From Diogma glabrata (taxonomy: Eukaryota; Arthropoda; Insecta; Diptera; Cylindrotomidae), in NCBI GenBank assembly GCA_963693315.1, contig OY856187.1:116482683-116546682 (forward strand): DNA of 64,000 bases, in the 5' to 3' direction. Position 1 is the first letter of the stretch, and every line of letters begins with the position of its first letter. A model generated the notes under the pieces. The model did not search any database. It had not been told where the DNA came from and saw only the letters and a list, made by a program, of their open reading frames with translations. Made by a program: the position numbers and the translations under genes. Below, in pieces: positions 50,320 through 62,647 of the stretch.

Positions 50320-51172
50320 TTTAGGGTTTCTATATAAAAAAAAACAGATATACGTGTTCGTGCATTTTTTTTTTTTGAGAAATAGAGCGGATCTAAATTT
50401 CGAGAATTTCATTATTTTTGTCTTGAAGACTTATTTTTAAAGATTTAAACTTCGGTTCTGGTAAAGGCAGACAGACTTTTAGTTTTATTTTAAAGTTTAT
50501 TTTTCTCCATCTTATGAGTTTTATAAAAAAAACTATGATCTGTAAAAATTAAAAACAAATTCCTATTGTTATAAACAAATAAAAAGTAAAAATCAATTTT
50601 TAGTCACTGTCCAACAAAAATAAAGAGAGTTTAGCACAACCATCGTATTCTACGTTCAATTTTTTTTAAAAACGTATTTTTTATTAATAGAGAAACGATT
50701 TTTACTGTTAGAAATAAATTAATTTTTCCACAGCGGTACGACAAAACATTTTATAAATTTTTGTCGTCCCGCGCTGAAAAAATTAATTTATTTCTAACAG
50801 TAAAACTTATTTTTCCATTATTTACTTAAATACGTTTCTGATAGAAAATTGAAAGAAAAATACATGGTTGTACTAAACACTTTTTATTTTTTGGACAGTG
50901 ACTAAAATTCGATTTTAACATTTTATTTGTTTATAACAATAGAAATTTGTTAATAATTTTTATAAATAACATTTCTTTAAACTCCTTTATCTTTTAATTT
51001 TAAAATAAAACCGAAAGAAAGTGTCTATCTTTACCAGAACCGAAGTTATGAATCTTTGAAAATAAGTCTTCAAGACTAAAATAACGAGATTCTCGTAATT
51101 TAGATACCCTCTATTTCGCCAAAAAAAAAACAGAAAAACACTCGAAAACGTATATTTTTTTTATAGAACGCT
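50320..51172. mobile_element. Family E foldback element, about 850 bp with arms over 400 bp
   Basis: Left arm 50320-50747 and right arm 50759-51172 are diverged reverse complements meeting at CAGCGGTACGACAAAA-CATTTTATAAAT-TTTTGTCGTCCCGCGCTG. Outer ends carry AGATATACGTGTTCG-type sequence. There are no coding frames of note. It is likely nested between an older arm pair (49360-49795 and 51178-51572). Confidence 0.75.
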
Positions 51173-51177
51173 CTCAC

Positions 51178-51572
51178 CCTCGATAAATTAATTTATTTCT
51201 AACAGTAAAAATAATTTCTCCTTTAATTAAAAATACATTTTTTATAGAAAATTGAACGTAGAATACGATGGTTATACTAAAAATTCATTAAGTGGGTGGG
51301 GCAATGACTAAAAAAGGATTTTAACATTTAATTTGTTTATACCAATAAAAATTTGCTAAAAATTTTATTGATTTTATTTTTCAAAAAAGCATCTTTTAAC
51401 TTTAAAATAAAACAAAATAGAAGTTTCTATCTATAATAAAAACGAAGTTATGAATTTTTAAAAATAAGTCGTCAATCCAAAAATCAAGAGATTCTCGAAA
51501 TTTAAAACCGCTCTATTTTCCAAAAAAAATCTTCGAACACGTTATCTTTTTTTTCGATATAAAACCCTTAAA
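51178..51572. repeat. Family E arm (right partner of 49360-49795)
   Basis: Inverted relative to the arm at 49.4 kb. It ends immediately before family G copy 3, just as the single arm at 43.7 kb ends before G copy 2. So G has integrated beside E twice. Confidence 0.7.
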
Positions 51573-53035
51573 AATATTGCGACGCTGATGCATAGGTTAG
51601 CTCCCCACAGTTCTGAAAACAAAATATTCTGGATATATAATGAGATAATATCCATCAAATACTTTAATTAATGTTATAAATTTCGTGTAGTTCTAATTAT
51701 ATAAACATTAAAGAATTCTGTCGTACGAGAAAAAGTAAAAAATATTTTTATTGGAAGTGAAAAACGTAAGTTGAAATGCAGAACCGTTAAAAATCATACT
51801 CTCAGCATATATACCAAGTTTAATCTAGTTTAACTATCAGGTACAAATGCTATTGAGCTTTCAAAAAAACAGGTGCTCGGGGAACCCCTACCACATTGTT
51901 CAATATCGCTCATTGTTCAATATCGAATCAGCTCCTTGCCATACATATTTGCATCTTTTCCCAAAGTGTCATCAAAATTCATTCACGAACGAATGTTGTA
52001 TGCTCCCAAACAAACATTGAAAACATAGTGAAAAAAAACACATGTTGCACGGTGGACTTCCCAACCCTTTATCTAATGTACCCCAAAAACTGATGAAATA
52101 TTTCTCATATTTATTTAAACCTTTTACCAACGTTTCATGAAAATCGATCTGTAATTGTAGGGTACAGTTACAACTCTAAAAAACTGTTTAACCGGAAGTG
52201 ACAAACCGTAAGTTGAAATGCAGAATTGTTACAAATTATACTCTAAGCATATAAACCAAGTTCAATCAAAATTAATTATTAGGAACTGATGTTATTGAAG
52301 TTTCCAATAAACAGGTGTTTGGGTAAGTGCGAATAATATATTTTTTTTCTATAAATGGAAAGAGATAAAAATGCTGCATGGGACCCTGTATTTTTGTATT
52401 TATTTTTACAGGAGCCCTTTCTTTTGTGGTAATTATTTTCAATGCGAAATTTGAATTTAAAAAACTGCTTCAATTTTTTTTATAGTTTTATAGTGTACAT
52501 ACACAAATATTACTTATCCTGTATATTTTATAATCTAAGCTTAAAAGCTTTTACCAACGTTTCATGAAAATCGATCTGTAATTGTAGGCTACAGTAGGGA
52601 TAAACACCTGAAAAAAAAACTTTACCGGAAGTGACAAACCGGAAGTTGGTATGCAGAAATATTGCAAAAAATACTAAAATTATATATACCAAGTGTCAAT
52701 AAGATCATAAGCCGGAATTAGAAGTTATTGAAGATTTAAACTTATAGGTGCTCGGAAGACCCCTCGCCATTTTGTCCAAATTTGCATAGAATCCAGATCT
52801 TCCATTTTTAAGTGAACCTGGATCATTTGCCGAACTTTCTTCAAGATCCTAAGCAGGAATGTCACCCAGCCAACCACCCACCAACCCACAGACATACACC
52901 AAAATGTTTATTGGCTATTTAGATAGAGGATGGTCCAAAACAAAAGACAAACCAAATTTTGGGTATGTAAGATTTTTTTTCTCGATAGATTACATTACTT
53001 CACAGTTCACACAATTTAAAATTGTGGTGAAGTAA
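51573..53035 (+). mobile_element. Family G copy 3 (about 1.46 kb)
   Basis: Begins AATATTGCGACGCTGATGCA and ends ATTGTGGTGAAGTAAAAATT after the ACATACACCAAAATGTTT / GGCTATTTAGATAGAGGATG block. The internal array is collapsed. About 215 bp at roughly 52327-52545 do not match the other copies and interrupt the repeat between CAGGTGTTTGGG and AAAAGCTTTTACCAACG, so they are a later insertion. Confidence 0.75.
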
Positions 53036-53089
53036 AAATTTAAGCTAAATCAAATATCAAAAATCAAATCGGTCAGACTCAGAAAGGTG

Positions 53090-53285
53090 TTCGGTTTGTG
53101 AAAGAATGACCCATATGCCAAGGTTTAGTATAGAGGAGATAGCATCACCTTATCTTTAACCGAATTTGAGTTTAAGAAACTTTAATATCTTGTTCCCTAC
53201 TCGTACACAAGATTGAGAGTTGTGTTCTTTAATTTGGCATAGTGACAGTTTACCAGGGATTTCATTTGAATCCAAGCAGCACAAA
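53090..53285 (-). pseudogene. Old RTE-like RT fragment
   Basis: On the minus strand, conceptual translation gives EIPGKLSLCQIKEHNSQSCV followed by RVGNKILKF, matching the RTE copy at 29.4 kb (GIPGKLVSLCKMTVQNSQCC, then VRVENEISKFF). The match continues at DNA level through AGATAAGGTGATGCTATCTC (motif B region) with frameshifts. It is much more decayed than the 29 kb copy. Confidence 0.75.
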
Positions 53286-54993
53286 ACTAACCGAGCACAT
53301 AGCAAGAATGTTCTTAGAGTGGAATCAAATATGGAGTCAAATTTGGAAACCAACAACAACGTGATGGGTAGGGTGGTATCCAATGTCGATTATCGTGTAC
53401 CAGAATATTGGGTTTATTCCTAATGATGGTTTGGTTGGTATTGGTGCAGTTTAATTAATAGGTTCAACAATTAAACAACAATATACATTAAAAAGAAGCT
53501 ATAGCATTTTCTTTTGGAGTTGTTATAGCAGCATCTTAGTTTAGGTATTCCTTACTGATTTATTGTCAATTGCATAACGATATTGTCAATATTGCTAAAG
53601 TAAAATATTTCGGTATTGAATGCTCTAGTCTTAATCCTGGCTAAAATTAAATTACGTATCAGATACATATCTGAAATTAAGTTTCTGTATTGACACAGCG
53701 TCATTTCATTTTGAAGGGGTTTGCAAAGTGTTTACTAACAAAACCGTTACAAAGAAAAGTTAAGTGTATTAAGCCTTAACATCATGAGTGTATTAAGTAT
53801 TAACCCTGCATGATTGTAAGCCCACCATACCTAAACTTCTGTTATTTGATATATATTATTTCGTTTTCAAATACCCGGGTAATTTAAAAATAAAATACTC
53901 GACTACCCGGATATTTTTAAACTTGAGTAATTTGAATACCCTAATGGTGGGTGACATGACAGCTAAAGCTGAACAAATTAGCAAGACATGGGAAAAATTA
54001 AATAAATTGTACCCAATGGAATTAGATGGTCCAGTTTATTAAGAAAAAACGTTTGCTTAATAATATAAGCCTATCATAGAATTTTTACTTAAATTGTTTA
54101 TTTTACAAAAATTATGTAAATAAAGGACAAATAAAGAATCAAAAGGAAGAAAAGCTATGATGAAGGATTATAACGCAATAACCTCCGTCGCAATAACCTC
54201 AAATTCGGTTGTCTTTTCTTCAAAAACTAAATTTGAAGAAACAACAACCGAATTTGAGGTTATTGTGACAGAAAACATTCGGTTGGCACAAAAGAGGTTG
54301 TAGTGAACGAATTTTTTCTCTCAGTATTTAGAGACAACTCATGTAAACAACTGCTAGATAGGTCAACCACTATAAGCGAATCCTATTTCACCCAAAATCT
54401 TGTTTAACCGTTCTCGTATAGACTCACCTGAATGTTGAATCAAAATCACCACGTAGCAAGTGGGTACAATGAGTTCACAGATTTTCCACCCAATACTCTA
54501 AAAAAATTCCATTCGTTAAACAATATGTAATTTGTTAATGTTGAATTACTGTATCGATGAAATAAAATCAAAATTAACTGTTAAAATCTGTTAATGTAAA
54601 AATATCAGATAAAGCTGCCTTTAAAACGTATCCAAGTTCTTTAGACAGTTTACTAGTCAAAGGTTTTGCAAGGAGACCAATTTGCTTACGTGTTTTCAAA
54701 ACACAAATAAAGGCTTTTATACATAATTTTCAAAAGTGAAACTACTTCAAAACTTGCTTTATGAAACTTTACCTAAATTTTCTTTATGCTTTGAGACTTT
54801 TTAAAACAAATACCTCCATTTTTCGTAGAATAGTAAAAGCAATTTTGATTGTCGCTTTATTTGTTGTTGTATTTCATAGTTTTGAACTGTAAAAATCTCG
54901 ATAATATATTTGAAACTAGATTGCGCATTGCAAAGCGCTACTGTTTAACGTATATTGAAATATGAATTTATAGTAATTTAATTAATAACTCAC
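53286..54993. other. No supported exon; likely start of PKC intron 1
   Basis: Searching by eye for the next PKC exon (GFGKQGFQCQVC) on the minus strand gave nothing. A 28-codon ATG frame at 53954-54040 (MTAKAEQISKTWEKLNKLYP...) is not assignable. A hairpin lies at 54189-54269. Confidence 0.4.
54189..54269. repeat. 81-bp hairpin
   Basis: GCAATAACCTCAAATTCGGTTG and TCTTCAAA on the left pair with TTTGAAGA and CAACCGAATTTGAGGTTATTG on the right. Confidence 0.75.
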
Positions 54994-55166
54994 CATATAA
55001 AATCCTTGCAATGCGAACAAAATGTTGGTTGCTTGAAGAAACGAGGAATAAATCGATGATCCTTCACATTATAAATATTTTTTTTCTTCAAAGCTCCCTT
55101 ACGTCCACGATTCCGCAACGCCAATTTATTATCTTTGTCATCCGAAAATCCCTCTTCATCACCCAT
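54994..55166 (-). CDS. Pkc53E: Conventional protein kinase C, first coding exon
   Basis: The exon encodes the N-terminus of a Ca2+/diacylglycerol-dependent protein kinase C, a cytosolic Ser/Thr kinase that moves to the membrane in phospholipase C signalling. The ATG at 55166 (context TTTTAAAAAATGG) starts [20 protein letters not shown]. Then come the pseudosubstrate RKGALKKKN (residues 22-30, Ala25 in place of the phosphorylated Ser) and the start of C1A: His37, FFKQPTFC with Cys50, and Cys53 (H-x12-C-x2-C), ending CKDFIW. The last codon is split and the exon ends at 54994, before a GTGAGT donor. The C1 domain directly after a pseudosubstrate marks the conventional class, so Pkc53E is the likely insect orthologue; inaC-type is the alternative. 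The next exon should begin GFGKQGFQC and lies outside or was not found. Confidence 0.92.
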
Positions 55167-56298
55167 TTTTTAAAAGCTTTTCTTTCTCTCTCGACTCTCA
55201 CGTGCCACACCAACAAAAATAGTAATTTACTTATGTAAGAAACTTTCCGTTAAATTTCCGGCTATAAATTTACTATTTTCACTGATAGTCTAAATCGATT
55301 TCAATTTAATTTAATTTTTTAAATGATTTTTTTTTTAATATTTTCTTTTAATTTGTTTTTCACTTGGTAATTTTTACACGAAAAATAAAATTTAAAAAAA
55401 AAATTTGAGAAAGAAAAATTACAGGTAAAGGAAAATTGATGATTGAAAAAATTTTAAATAAAATCGATTTCTTTTTCTTGAAAAACCTGGCTGTTCCGAA
55501 TTCTAAGTTTTTCTAATCCTTAAGAAAAAAAGTTGGAACGAAAAAAAATGGTATGATTAATATTCACTTTTTAACTATTTCACAATAGAAATTTAATAAA
55601 TTTAATTGATTTGATTGAATTGAATGGAATTTAAAAAAAATCTATCAATTTTAAATTATGGAGACTGTAGCGAATAAGTTGTATAATGGTAAAGTTACAA
55701 CCTATAATTAAGAATTCAATTTAATTAACATAAAATAACATAATTTGGAGTTTTAACAAAATAATAAATGAACGAAATTCTATCGTCGTTATTTATAATT
55801 TAATTACAATATACAAAATTACAGCATTATGTATATAGTTTCCTAAGAATTGATCGATATTCAGAAACATAAAACTTTTCTTTTTTATTATTTCCTGTTA
55901 TTTATTTATAAAAAATAGAATCACTTTCGTCTGATAACATCAATCTAAATCAAAATGAAAGAAATGAAATAAATTCACAAATAAAATTGATCGGGCGAAA
56001 TTGATTGATTGTATCGTGTGCCGGCACATTTCCACAACTCAAATGGAACAAGTGTTAGCCAGAACAGAAAATAATGGGAAAGAAAATAAATGATTGAATC
56101 TAAAAATTCAGATAAGGACATTAAATTTAAAACGTTAATGAATGTTTCGTACATTTGTGTTACAAAGATTTAATGTACCCAATAAACATCTGCAAAGCAC
56201 TAAAATCTTAACGAAAGCTAAAATTCTTATCAAATTTGAATGATTATACAATTTTTATTTATCCCAAAAAAAGGAACTTGTTTTGATGATTTCTTCGT
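55167..56298. other. Presumed PKC 5' UTR/upstream region
   Basis: A CACGTG E-box-like word lies about 40 bases upstream of the start codon (near 55200), in a GAGAGTCGAGAGAGAAAGAA purine-rich leader. No TATA box or initiator can be fixed, and the 5' UTR may itself be spliced. The remainder is AT-rich without features. Confidence 0.35.
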
Positions 56299-57805
56299 TT
56301 GAAAACTGATGCTAAAAAGTTGAAAATTCGTCAAAAACGTCGATTAAAAGAAGATTTTTCATTTGACAAATTAAGAATGGAAAGGAAATTAAAAAGTGAA
56401 TTCGAATTTTGTAATCGTTTTCAAAACTATATTGCTCAAGATGGAGTAATACGGATGATGTGGGTAGTTTTCTATTTATCTACGAGTGACAATATCTAAT
56501 TTTGAGCGTTGATTTTGAATAAGTGTGACTGCCGCTAAAAGAATAGTTGAAAATATATCTTATGAAAAATTATTTAAATTTTTTTTTGTAAAATCAAATT
56601 CAAAAAATAAGGCATCGATTTAAGACGAGTATGAATGATCAGTTACCGTATTATAACGACACATTTATAAACGTTCACACACAGAATCAACTCAGATCGA
56701 AATTGAACAACTATTATCACTTCAACAAGTTGTCTGCCTGAATACTTTCAAACAACACGAAATCGATAGTAAACGATAACAGGAACAGAAGGAAATTAAT
56801 TTATGATGCAATTTTCTTCAATTTTAAAATTTAATCGATTCAACATTTCAATCAAAAAAATCATTAAATTTTCTTGTTATTTATTCTAATTTTTATTAAT
56901 TAATTTTCAATTTTCACAAAAACACAATTTAATATAATTTATTTTATATTCATATTCCACAAAACGAAAAATAATTAATTCACTTTAAATTTTAAAATTA
57001 TAATAAATAAAAACATAACAGAAATAGAAAAACATAAAAAATTTAATTTCAATTAGTTGATTTTCTTTCAAACGATTTTGTTTTTCTTGTTGGTTTAACA
57101 CAATTTATATGAAATGATTTCAGTAAATAAAACTTTTTTAATTATTTTTTTTAAATTATTATTTTAAAACAACAATTACACTGTCGTTCACATACAACCA
57201 AATAAACAATTAAACACACGTCCGATATTTTAGACTTTGCTAATCGAAGTGGTTTGTCTGAGCTTAAAAAAAAGAAAACTAGACAAATAAAAGAAAAAAA
57301 ATCTCTATTGTACTTGAGATATGTTATGGCTTCACATAGGTTTGAGAAAAAATACGAGGAGAGAAAGATTATTTCAGCTCGATATTACAACAGTGAGCAT
57401 GATCGAAAGAAAATTGATGAAAAACAAAATAGAAAATTATTTTAAATTCAGCAAAGGGGAAACAGTAAGTATTAAAAACAAAAGTCGATTTTAACAAAAT
57501 TGATTCAGCATGGTTTTGATTGTTTTGTTTTTGATACTTTTTACAACATATTCGTGTGTTATAATGTGGGTGTAGGGGAGAAGTGGGTTAAGAAAAGTTT
57601 TAAGAACGAAAACAATTTTGCTGGTAGCAATTACTCTTACTTTTCCAAACCCAGTTTGAAAAGAAAAGAAGTTATCAATATATTCCTAACTAGTCTAGCT
57701 TGTGCAGAAAAATATTCTTCCATCACACCACGATTCTATAAGCTGCATTTTCGTATTCGACTCTATGATAACAGATCATTAGATAGTTTTAGGAATCCAA
57801 AGTAA
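56299..57805 (+). pseudogene. Cluster of unrecognised coding-like frames
   Basis: Three open frames (56299-56499, 57254-57445, 57500-57805; 66, 63 and 101 codons) plus a 40-codon stretch at about 56656-56780 (IEIEQLLSLQQVVCLNTF) look more protein-like than background. The first two are Lys/Arg/Glu rich (RQKRRLKEDFSFDKLRMER; MASHRFEKKYEERKIISARY). The third has an ACAEKYSS-like segment and basic C-terminus. None has a recognisable domain and starts are mostly not ATG. They may be pieces of one decayed gene together with the fragment at 58154. Confidence 0.25.
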
Positions 57806-58153
57806 ACTCGACTTGGCTTTGTCGATCAATTGTTAGCAATGCAGATACAGATGCAGCGGATCGGCCGTTATACAATCACTTGAAGGAAATTCACAGGATT
57901 TGAACGAGGCTTTCAGCAGGATTATCCAGATAACGTTTCTGTGAACTGGCATATAGACTGTTAAGTTCACTGTGCCAAATTATATGAATTATTCATACTA
58001 ATTGTTTCAGGCTTATTTTAAAACCGTGTTGTGGTGGGTTCAAGGTTTCCAAGAAAACCAAAAAAGATTTTTGTGCCACCCGTTTTGTTCCTAGTATGTT
58101 GAAAAAACAAGTTTTATCCAGTGTGACTAGCCACTCACCTATCCATACCTTGT

Positions 58154-58288
58154 TGTAAATCTCTCAACAATTTAATCAAGGAAGACCTTGTGGAGGATAC
58201 GCTGATAATAACCATTTGTAAAGATTTTTATATTATTGGTGATCATAACCAATTAAAAGTGGTAAAGGAAACTAGAACAATCGATTAA
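58154..58288 (+). pseudogene. Possible superfamily-1 helicase motif III fragment (ZNFX1/UPF1-like)
   Basis: A 44-codon open stretch reads CKSLNNLIKEDLVEDTLIIT and ends FYIIGDHNQLKVV followed by a stop at 58286-58288. UPF1-like SF1 helicases, including NFX1-type zinc-finger proteins (ZNFX1), have a conserved '(L/I)IGDHKQLRP' preceded by an acidic EEA-E motif. GDHNQL and the upstream KEDLVED fit this loosely. The usual Arg-Pro after QL is missing, and no other helicase motif was found nearby, so this is tentative. Confidence 0.3.
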
Positions 58289-59485
58289 CCCTGCAGTCAT
58301 TCACCAGAAAGTTTGCTGTGATGGGTGCCAGCAAAACCATTGTAGTTTCTATTCAGCATGCATTTGTGCTACATAAAGGAAATGTTTTGATATAATAATG
58401 AGAAACTGTAAACTGAAGTCACAGATAAATATTTGGGATGAAACATTCACAAAATAAAACAAATTGACATGTGTGGAAAACATAAGTGATTTTCAAGAAG
58501 ACCAAAATACCATCGATTCACGTTTCTCGAAAAGAATGACTTTAAATAAACTTCAGCGCTCAACCAACGCTTTTATTAGCTTTCTATACAGCTGAGTTCT
58601 GGTGTCGAAAGCCAGAAACCAGTTTTCAAAATATTCTGTTCTGGAAATAGTGTGAGGATATACTCACTAACAAATTCGATTGATGGGAACCATTGCTAAA
58701 GATTTTTCTTAGTTTTGTTTTAAAACAAATTATTATAATAAAACGTATAACCAAAATAATTTTACGAGATTGGTAAACGAAAAGATGGGCTGCATAGTTA
58801 TTGCGAATCTTCCATAAGCCTTATACACCAAGTTTCATTCAAATCAGTTACGTGTTAAAATTATTTGAGTTTAAAACAAACAGCTTGACAGACCCTTACC
58901 ATTTTGCTCAATAAAATCAAAAAAGTTTACTGTTCTTTATCGTACAGATCCAGATCAAGTATCAAAATTGCCTCAAAATTCTGCAACGAATGAAGTCAGA
59001 AGAGATATAACTTTTGGTTGGTGAGTAAAAAAAATGAAAAAATTATAGCGGTTATAAGAAAATAGAAGTGGGTTGACAAAAGTGTTTTAATTTTTGCCAA
59101 AAATATCAATATATTTTCAAATTATATACCAAGTTCCATCGAAACCACTTATCAGATGTTAAAATTAAAAGATAATATCTCCAAAAAAACTAATGACACC
59201 CAATTGCCATATAAATCTACAAATTTTTTTAAAATTTCATGAACTGAGGAACTGATTCATAAACGAAGGCAGTAATAGTGTGTTTTAAAAGGCATAAATT
59301 TTGTTGTAAAACAAAAGAGAGGCCATCCCCAATATCCATAAAAACAAATCAGTTGCTTATCATATAAATCTACATCTTTTCTAAAGTTTCATCAAAATTG
59401 ATCCATGAACGAAGGCCCAAAAAACATACAAACCACCAGATTGGATTAGATTAGATTCCCTTTCCTTACAACTATTCCTCAAGCC

Positions 59486-60312
59486 TTACCGTTTGATTAA
59501 TAAAATCTGAAACCGACTGCATTGACAATAGTTTGATTGTACTGGCCACTGATGTCCTGTTAGGAAACCGGCCACAGTGCTGAGAGGTTCCCTGTTCAGG
59601 TTTAAAAGAAAATCAACATTTTTTTCTGAAATGCTGATGAACATCATACTTTGCCTGCCTGTTTATGATGCATTCCACAAGGCCTTCACCTTGAGGTCCG
59701 CATCATTCTTTAATAATAACAAGACAAACGTTTTAGATAACCCTAATGCTGGTGTTGGACCTAAATATTTTATGACCACTCCAGTTAATTCAGTAAATTA
59801 TTTGTGATATAACATCACCCCGATGGAAAATCTCCCATCAAGAATAATATAAGAACTGAATATAAAAAATTTATGGTGCAAATTATGAAACTTTTTGCAA
59901 TCCATACAATTTTCGAGCGATCTAGTTTCGAACCAATGAGAAAATTTTAAACTTTAAAAAAGTTAGTTAGTAGTTTATGTTAATTAGCGTTGACATTTTT
60001 TGGTAGAATTTATCTAGTCGGCTAGCCCTGATGAGAATGATAATCTTTTTTAAAGTTTAAAATTTTCTCATTGGTTCGAAACTAGATCGCTCGAAAATTG
60101 TATGGATTGCAAAAGTTTCATAATTTGCACCATAAATTTTTTAGATTCAGTTCTTATACCACTCCAGTTCTTGCAAGTTTATCCACTTTTTCGTTGCCCG
60201 GGAATCCACTATGATCTGGAACCCATGGCAGTGTGATGCTGTTGAGTTGCACTTTCTCCCAATTATTTTTCCTACACTCCTGAATTATGATGAACTTTTT
60301 ACTAAGGCTTCT
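59486..60312 (-). pseudogene. LINE RNase H region (LINE-C), split by a foldback insertion
   Basis: On the minus strand, from 60312 to 60158, translation gives KKFIIIQECRKNNWEKVQLN, then TLPWVPDHSGFPGNEKVDKL: the WVPGHSG..GNEKAD motif of the LINE RNase H domain (His and Asp of the active site). After the insertion it resumes at 59786: TGVVIKYLGPTPALGLSKT, then one stop, and NREPLSTVAGFLTGHQWP, matching the 'L..L.GLLTGHC' element that follows RNase H in I/jockey-type LINEs. RNase H removes template RNA during retrotransposition. The RT part is absent. Confidence 0.75.
59787..60157. mobile_element. 371-bp foldback element with a 12-bp target-site duplication
   Basis: The target word ACCACTCCAGTT is present at 59775-59786 and again at 60158-60169, and removing one copy plus the insert restores the LINE-C RNase H reading frame. 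Inside, arms 59849-59965 and about 60044-60157 are near-perfect complements (ATAAGAACTGAATATAAAAA / TTCAGTTCTTAT, core TCGAGCGATCTAGTTTCGAA). About 60 bp of non-palindromic sequence precede the left arm. A TSD of 11-12 bp is longer than in most cut-and-paste families. Confidence 0.85.
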
Positions 60313-60800
60313 TCAAAAATGTTTGCTGGTTAGCGTGTATTATAACCTTAAAGAACTACAGAGTAATTTCACTGTAAGCGATAAACCAGATGCAAAATTA
60401 TTGGAAACAACAAAAACCGTATAAAATTCAACAATATTCACTACCATGAGTAGAAGTTATTAAATATTTAATTAAACTGAAGTTTTCCATCCTCATTTCA
60501 CAACCATTACAATAGAGTTAAAGAAAAGGACTCTACTAGAGCACTCTAGAGCATAAAGAGAATCGTGGCCCAATTGATATGTAAACACATTTTTAAGAGC
60601 AAATACAAAATTTATTAAATGCAGCAATTGCAAAAAAATGGTGTCATCTCAAAAATTGATCACATCTCAGATGACACAACCAATAAAATTCAAACTATAT
60701 TACACCTTGCGATCAAATGTTCAGCCAATCAACCACCTAAGTCCTAAGACATACAATATAAAACCAAATACCGCTATTACGTGTTGACGTCAAGAAGGTT

Positions 60801-61297
60801 GCCCTGTATTAACTCAACTATTGTCCTTTAAAAACTAATTCAAATATTTATTTCTTTTATACATCTGCCAACGGTTGTTCTCCTATTTTTGAATGAAAAT
60901 TTTTCATGTAACCAAAACAGAAGCTGTATTTAAATGCTCGTGTAGCAACATTAACATTTTAAAATCTGCAACATTAATTTAATTTGTCTTAAGACTCTGC
61001 TAAAGTTAACAAGAGGACAAAAGATTTTGAAGAACCGTTTTTGAATTAATTTAGACTCTTCTAAAGTTAACACGAGGACAAAATAACTAACAAAAGTTGT
61101 TATTAAATTTTCAATAGCATTTCAGACCATTATTGGAATACTAACCGTTGCTACCCTCATATAGCATTCACCAAACCAAATCCTATTTCAAATTCAACGT
61201 AGATAGAGAACCACCATATTAAAGTAAATAGTAAAACAAGAACAAATAAAGCAATTCGTCTTTCACAAAGCATTGGTCAATCCAACTTGTTCCTCAT
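60801..61297. other. Spacer with one short direct duplication
   Basis: AGACTCT(G/T)CTAAAGTTAACA followed by AGAGGACAAAA or CGAGGACAAAA occurs at about 60992 and 61051. No gene seen. Confidence 0.5.
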
Positions 61298-62396
61298 ATA
61301 GATGAAAAACGTGATACATGTGAAAAAGTCGAAATTTGAACTTGACCATTTTTGATTTTTCTGAAACTTGGCATCTAAGTAATATGAACAAAATACAAAA
61401 TAAAACCTATTTTCCAATTTTTTTAAAGTGCATAGCTTGAGCATAGGGGGCACCCCAACATGCATGAAAATGGAAATTGTGCCAATCCGATGTAACTTTT
61501 AAATTAAATTGCTCTAGAACGGCTATACCGATTTCATCAAATGATATAGGTGATTAGTTAGTCGTTTGAAAAAAAATTAATTAATTGTTTTTGCAATTAA
61601 TTTTATACATAATTAAAAGATGGCGCTAGGGTCGAAGATCATTTGGAATTTAATTTATTTTTTCTTTTTAAGCAATTCTATCCTTATTTTAAAATATTTC
61701 AAATTTTCAAAGAGGCATAAATTCGTGTTCTTGGGATATTTAATCTTAAAGATTTTAGTCCGACTTAAAATTCTAATTTTTCAAAATTTTTTTGAACAAT
61801 TTTTATCAACAAAAAATTTTAACCACTAAAGTTCGAAAAAATGATGAAAAATTCGAATTTTAGTAGGTCTAAAAATTTTTTAAATGGTATATCTCAAGAA
61901 CACGAATAAACGCCTCTTTGTAAATTTGATATATTTTAAGGTAAGGATAAAACTATTTTGAAAAAGAAAAATTAAAATTTAATTGAAGTTAAAATTTTTT
62001 GTTAATGGAAGTTGTTTGAAAAAATTATGAAAAAGTAGAATTTTAAGTGGGACTAAAATCTTTCAAATCAAATATCTCCAAGAACACGAATTTATGCCTC
62101 TTTGAAAATTTGAAATATTTTAGAGTAACGATAGAACTGTTTAAAAATATAAAATAAATTAAATCCCAATTGATCTTCAACCCTAGCGTCATCTTTAAAA
62201 AAGTTTTTTAACATTTCAATTTTAAAACTAATTACCAAAACAATTAATTAATTTTTTTTCAAACGTCTAACTAATCACCTATCAAACAAAAAAAAGTCTG
62301 ATGAAATCGGTGTAGACGTTCTAGAGCAATTTAATTTCAAAGTTACATCGGATTGGCAGAATTCTCATTTTTCATGAATGTTTCATGCCCCCTTCC
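61298..62396. mobile_element. Foldback element K with about 200-bp inverted ends
   Basis: Left arm about 61444-61632 (ATGCATGAAAATGGAAATTG, GCCAATCCGATGTAACTTT, TTAGTCGTTTGAAAAAAAAT, AGATGGCGCTAGGGTCGAAG) pairs with about 62190-62396. Between the arms, a block with CAAGAACACGAA(T/A)(T/A)AA and GCCTCTTTG(A/T)AAATTTGA occurs inverted at 61690-61750 and direct at 61890-61945 and 62080-62125. The unpaired outer part 61298-61443 continues the similarity to the copy at 15470-15735. Confidence 0.7.
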
Positions 62397-62467
62397 CCTT
62401 GGATTGTTGATCCACCATAATTGTTTTTTACGATGATTTGTATTTCTAATCATGTCCCTTTAACAAA

Positions 62468-62647
62468 ATGTGGCAATTTAATTTAGATTTAACAAAAGGT
62501 CTTGACCGTCTACGCAAAAATGTAGCAAAGCAAGCGATGCTAAACATCAAAAAGTCCAAGCGGCACGTATATCCGCTAGAAATAGGTAGATTTCGAGATC
62601 AGACAGTTTTGTGTGCCAGTAGAATCTTATGTATCAGATTAGTTTAA
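62468..62647 (+). CDS. Short ATG-initiated frame running into family T
   Basis: The 59-codon frame starts at an ATG in a context good for insects (AACAAAATG). It reads MWQFNLDLTKGLDRLRKNVA, then KQAMLN, then enters the family T 5' block as KKSKRHVYPLEIGRFRDQ and stops at 62645-62647. The first 27 codons are unique to this locus and look coding. The rest is the part common to all T copies. It could be a host exon joined to a transposon, or an exon carried by the T family. No domain recognised. Confidence 0.3.
   Translation: MWQFNLDLTKGLDRLRKNVAKQAMLNIKKSKRHVYPLEIGRFRDQTVLCASRILCIRLV

Larger units (their letters stand above)
58780..60800 (+). mobile_element. Old, degenerate family G-like copy
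   Basis: Landmarks of family G survive in order: ACCAAGTTTCATTC (58830), a second copy ACCAAGTTCCATCG (59127; spacing 297), TTTCATCAAAATTGATCCAT, then after an interruption GATAAACCAGATGCAAAATT and ATTGGAAACA (about 60380-60410), and finally a CAGCCAATCAACCACCTAAG / AAGACATACAATATAAAACC end (60720-60760). The interruption at 59486-60312 is a LINE fragment. Confidence 0.5.
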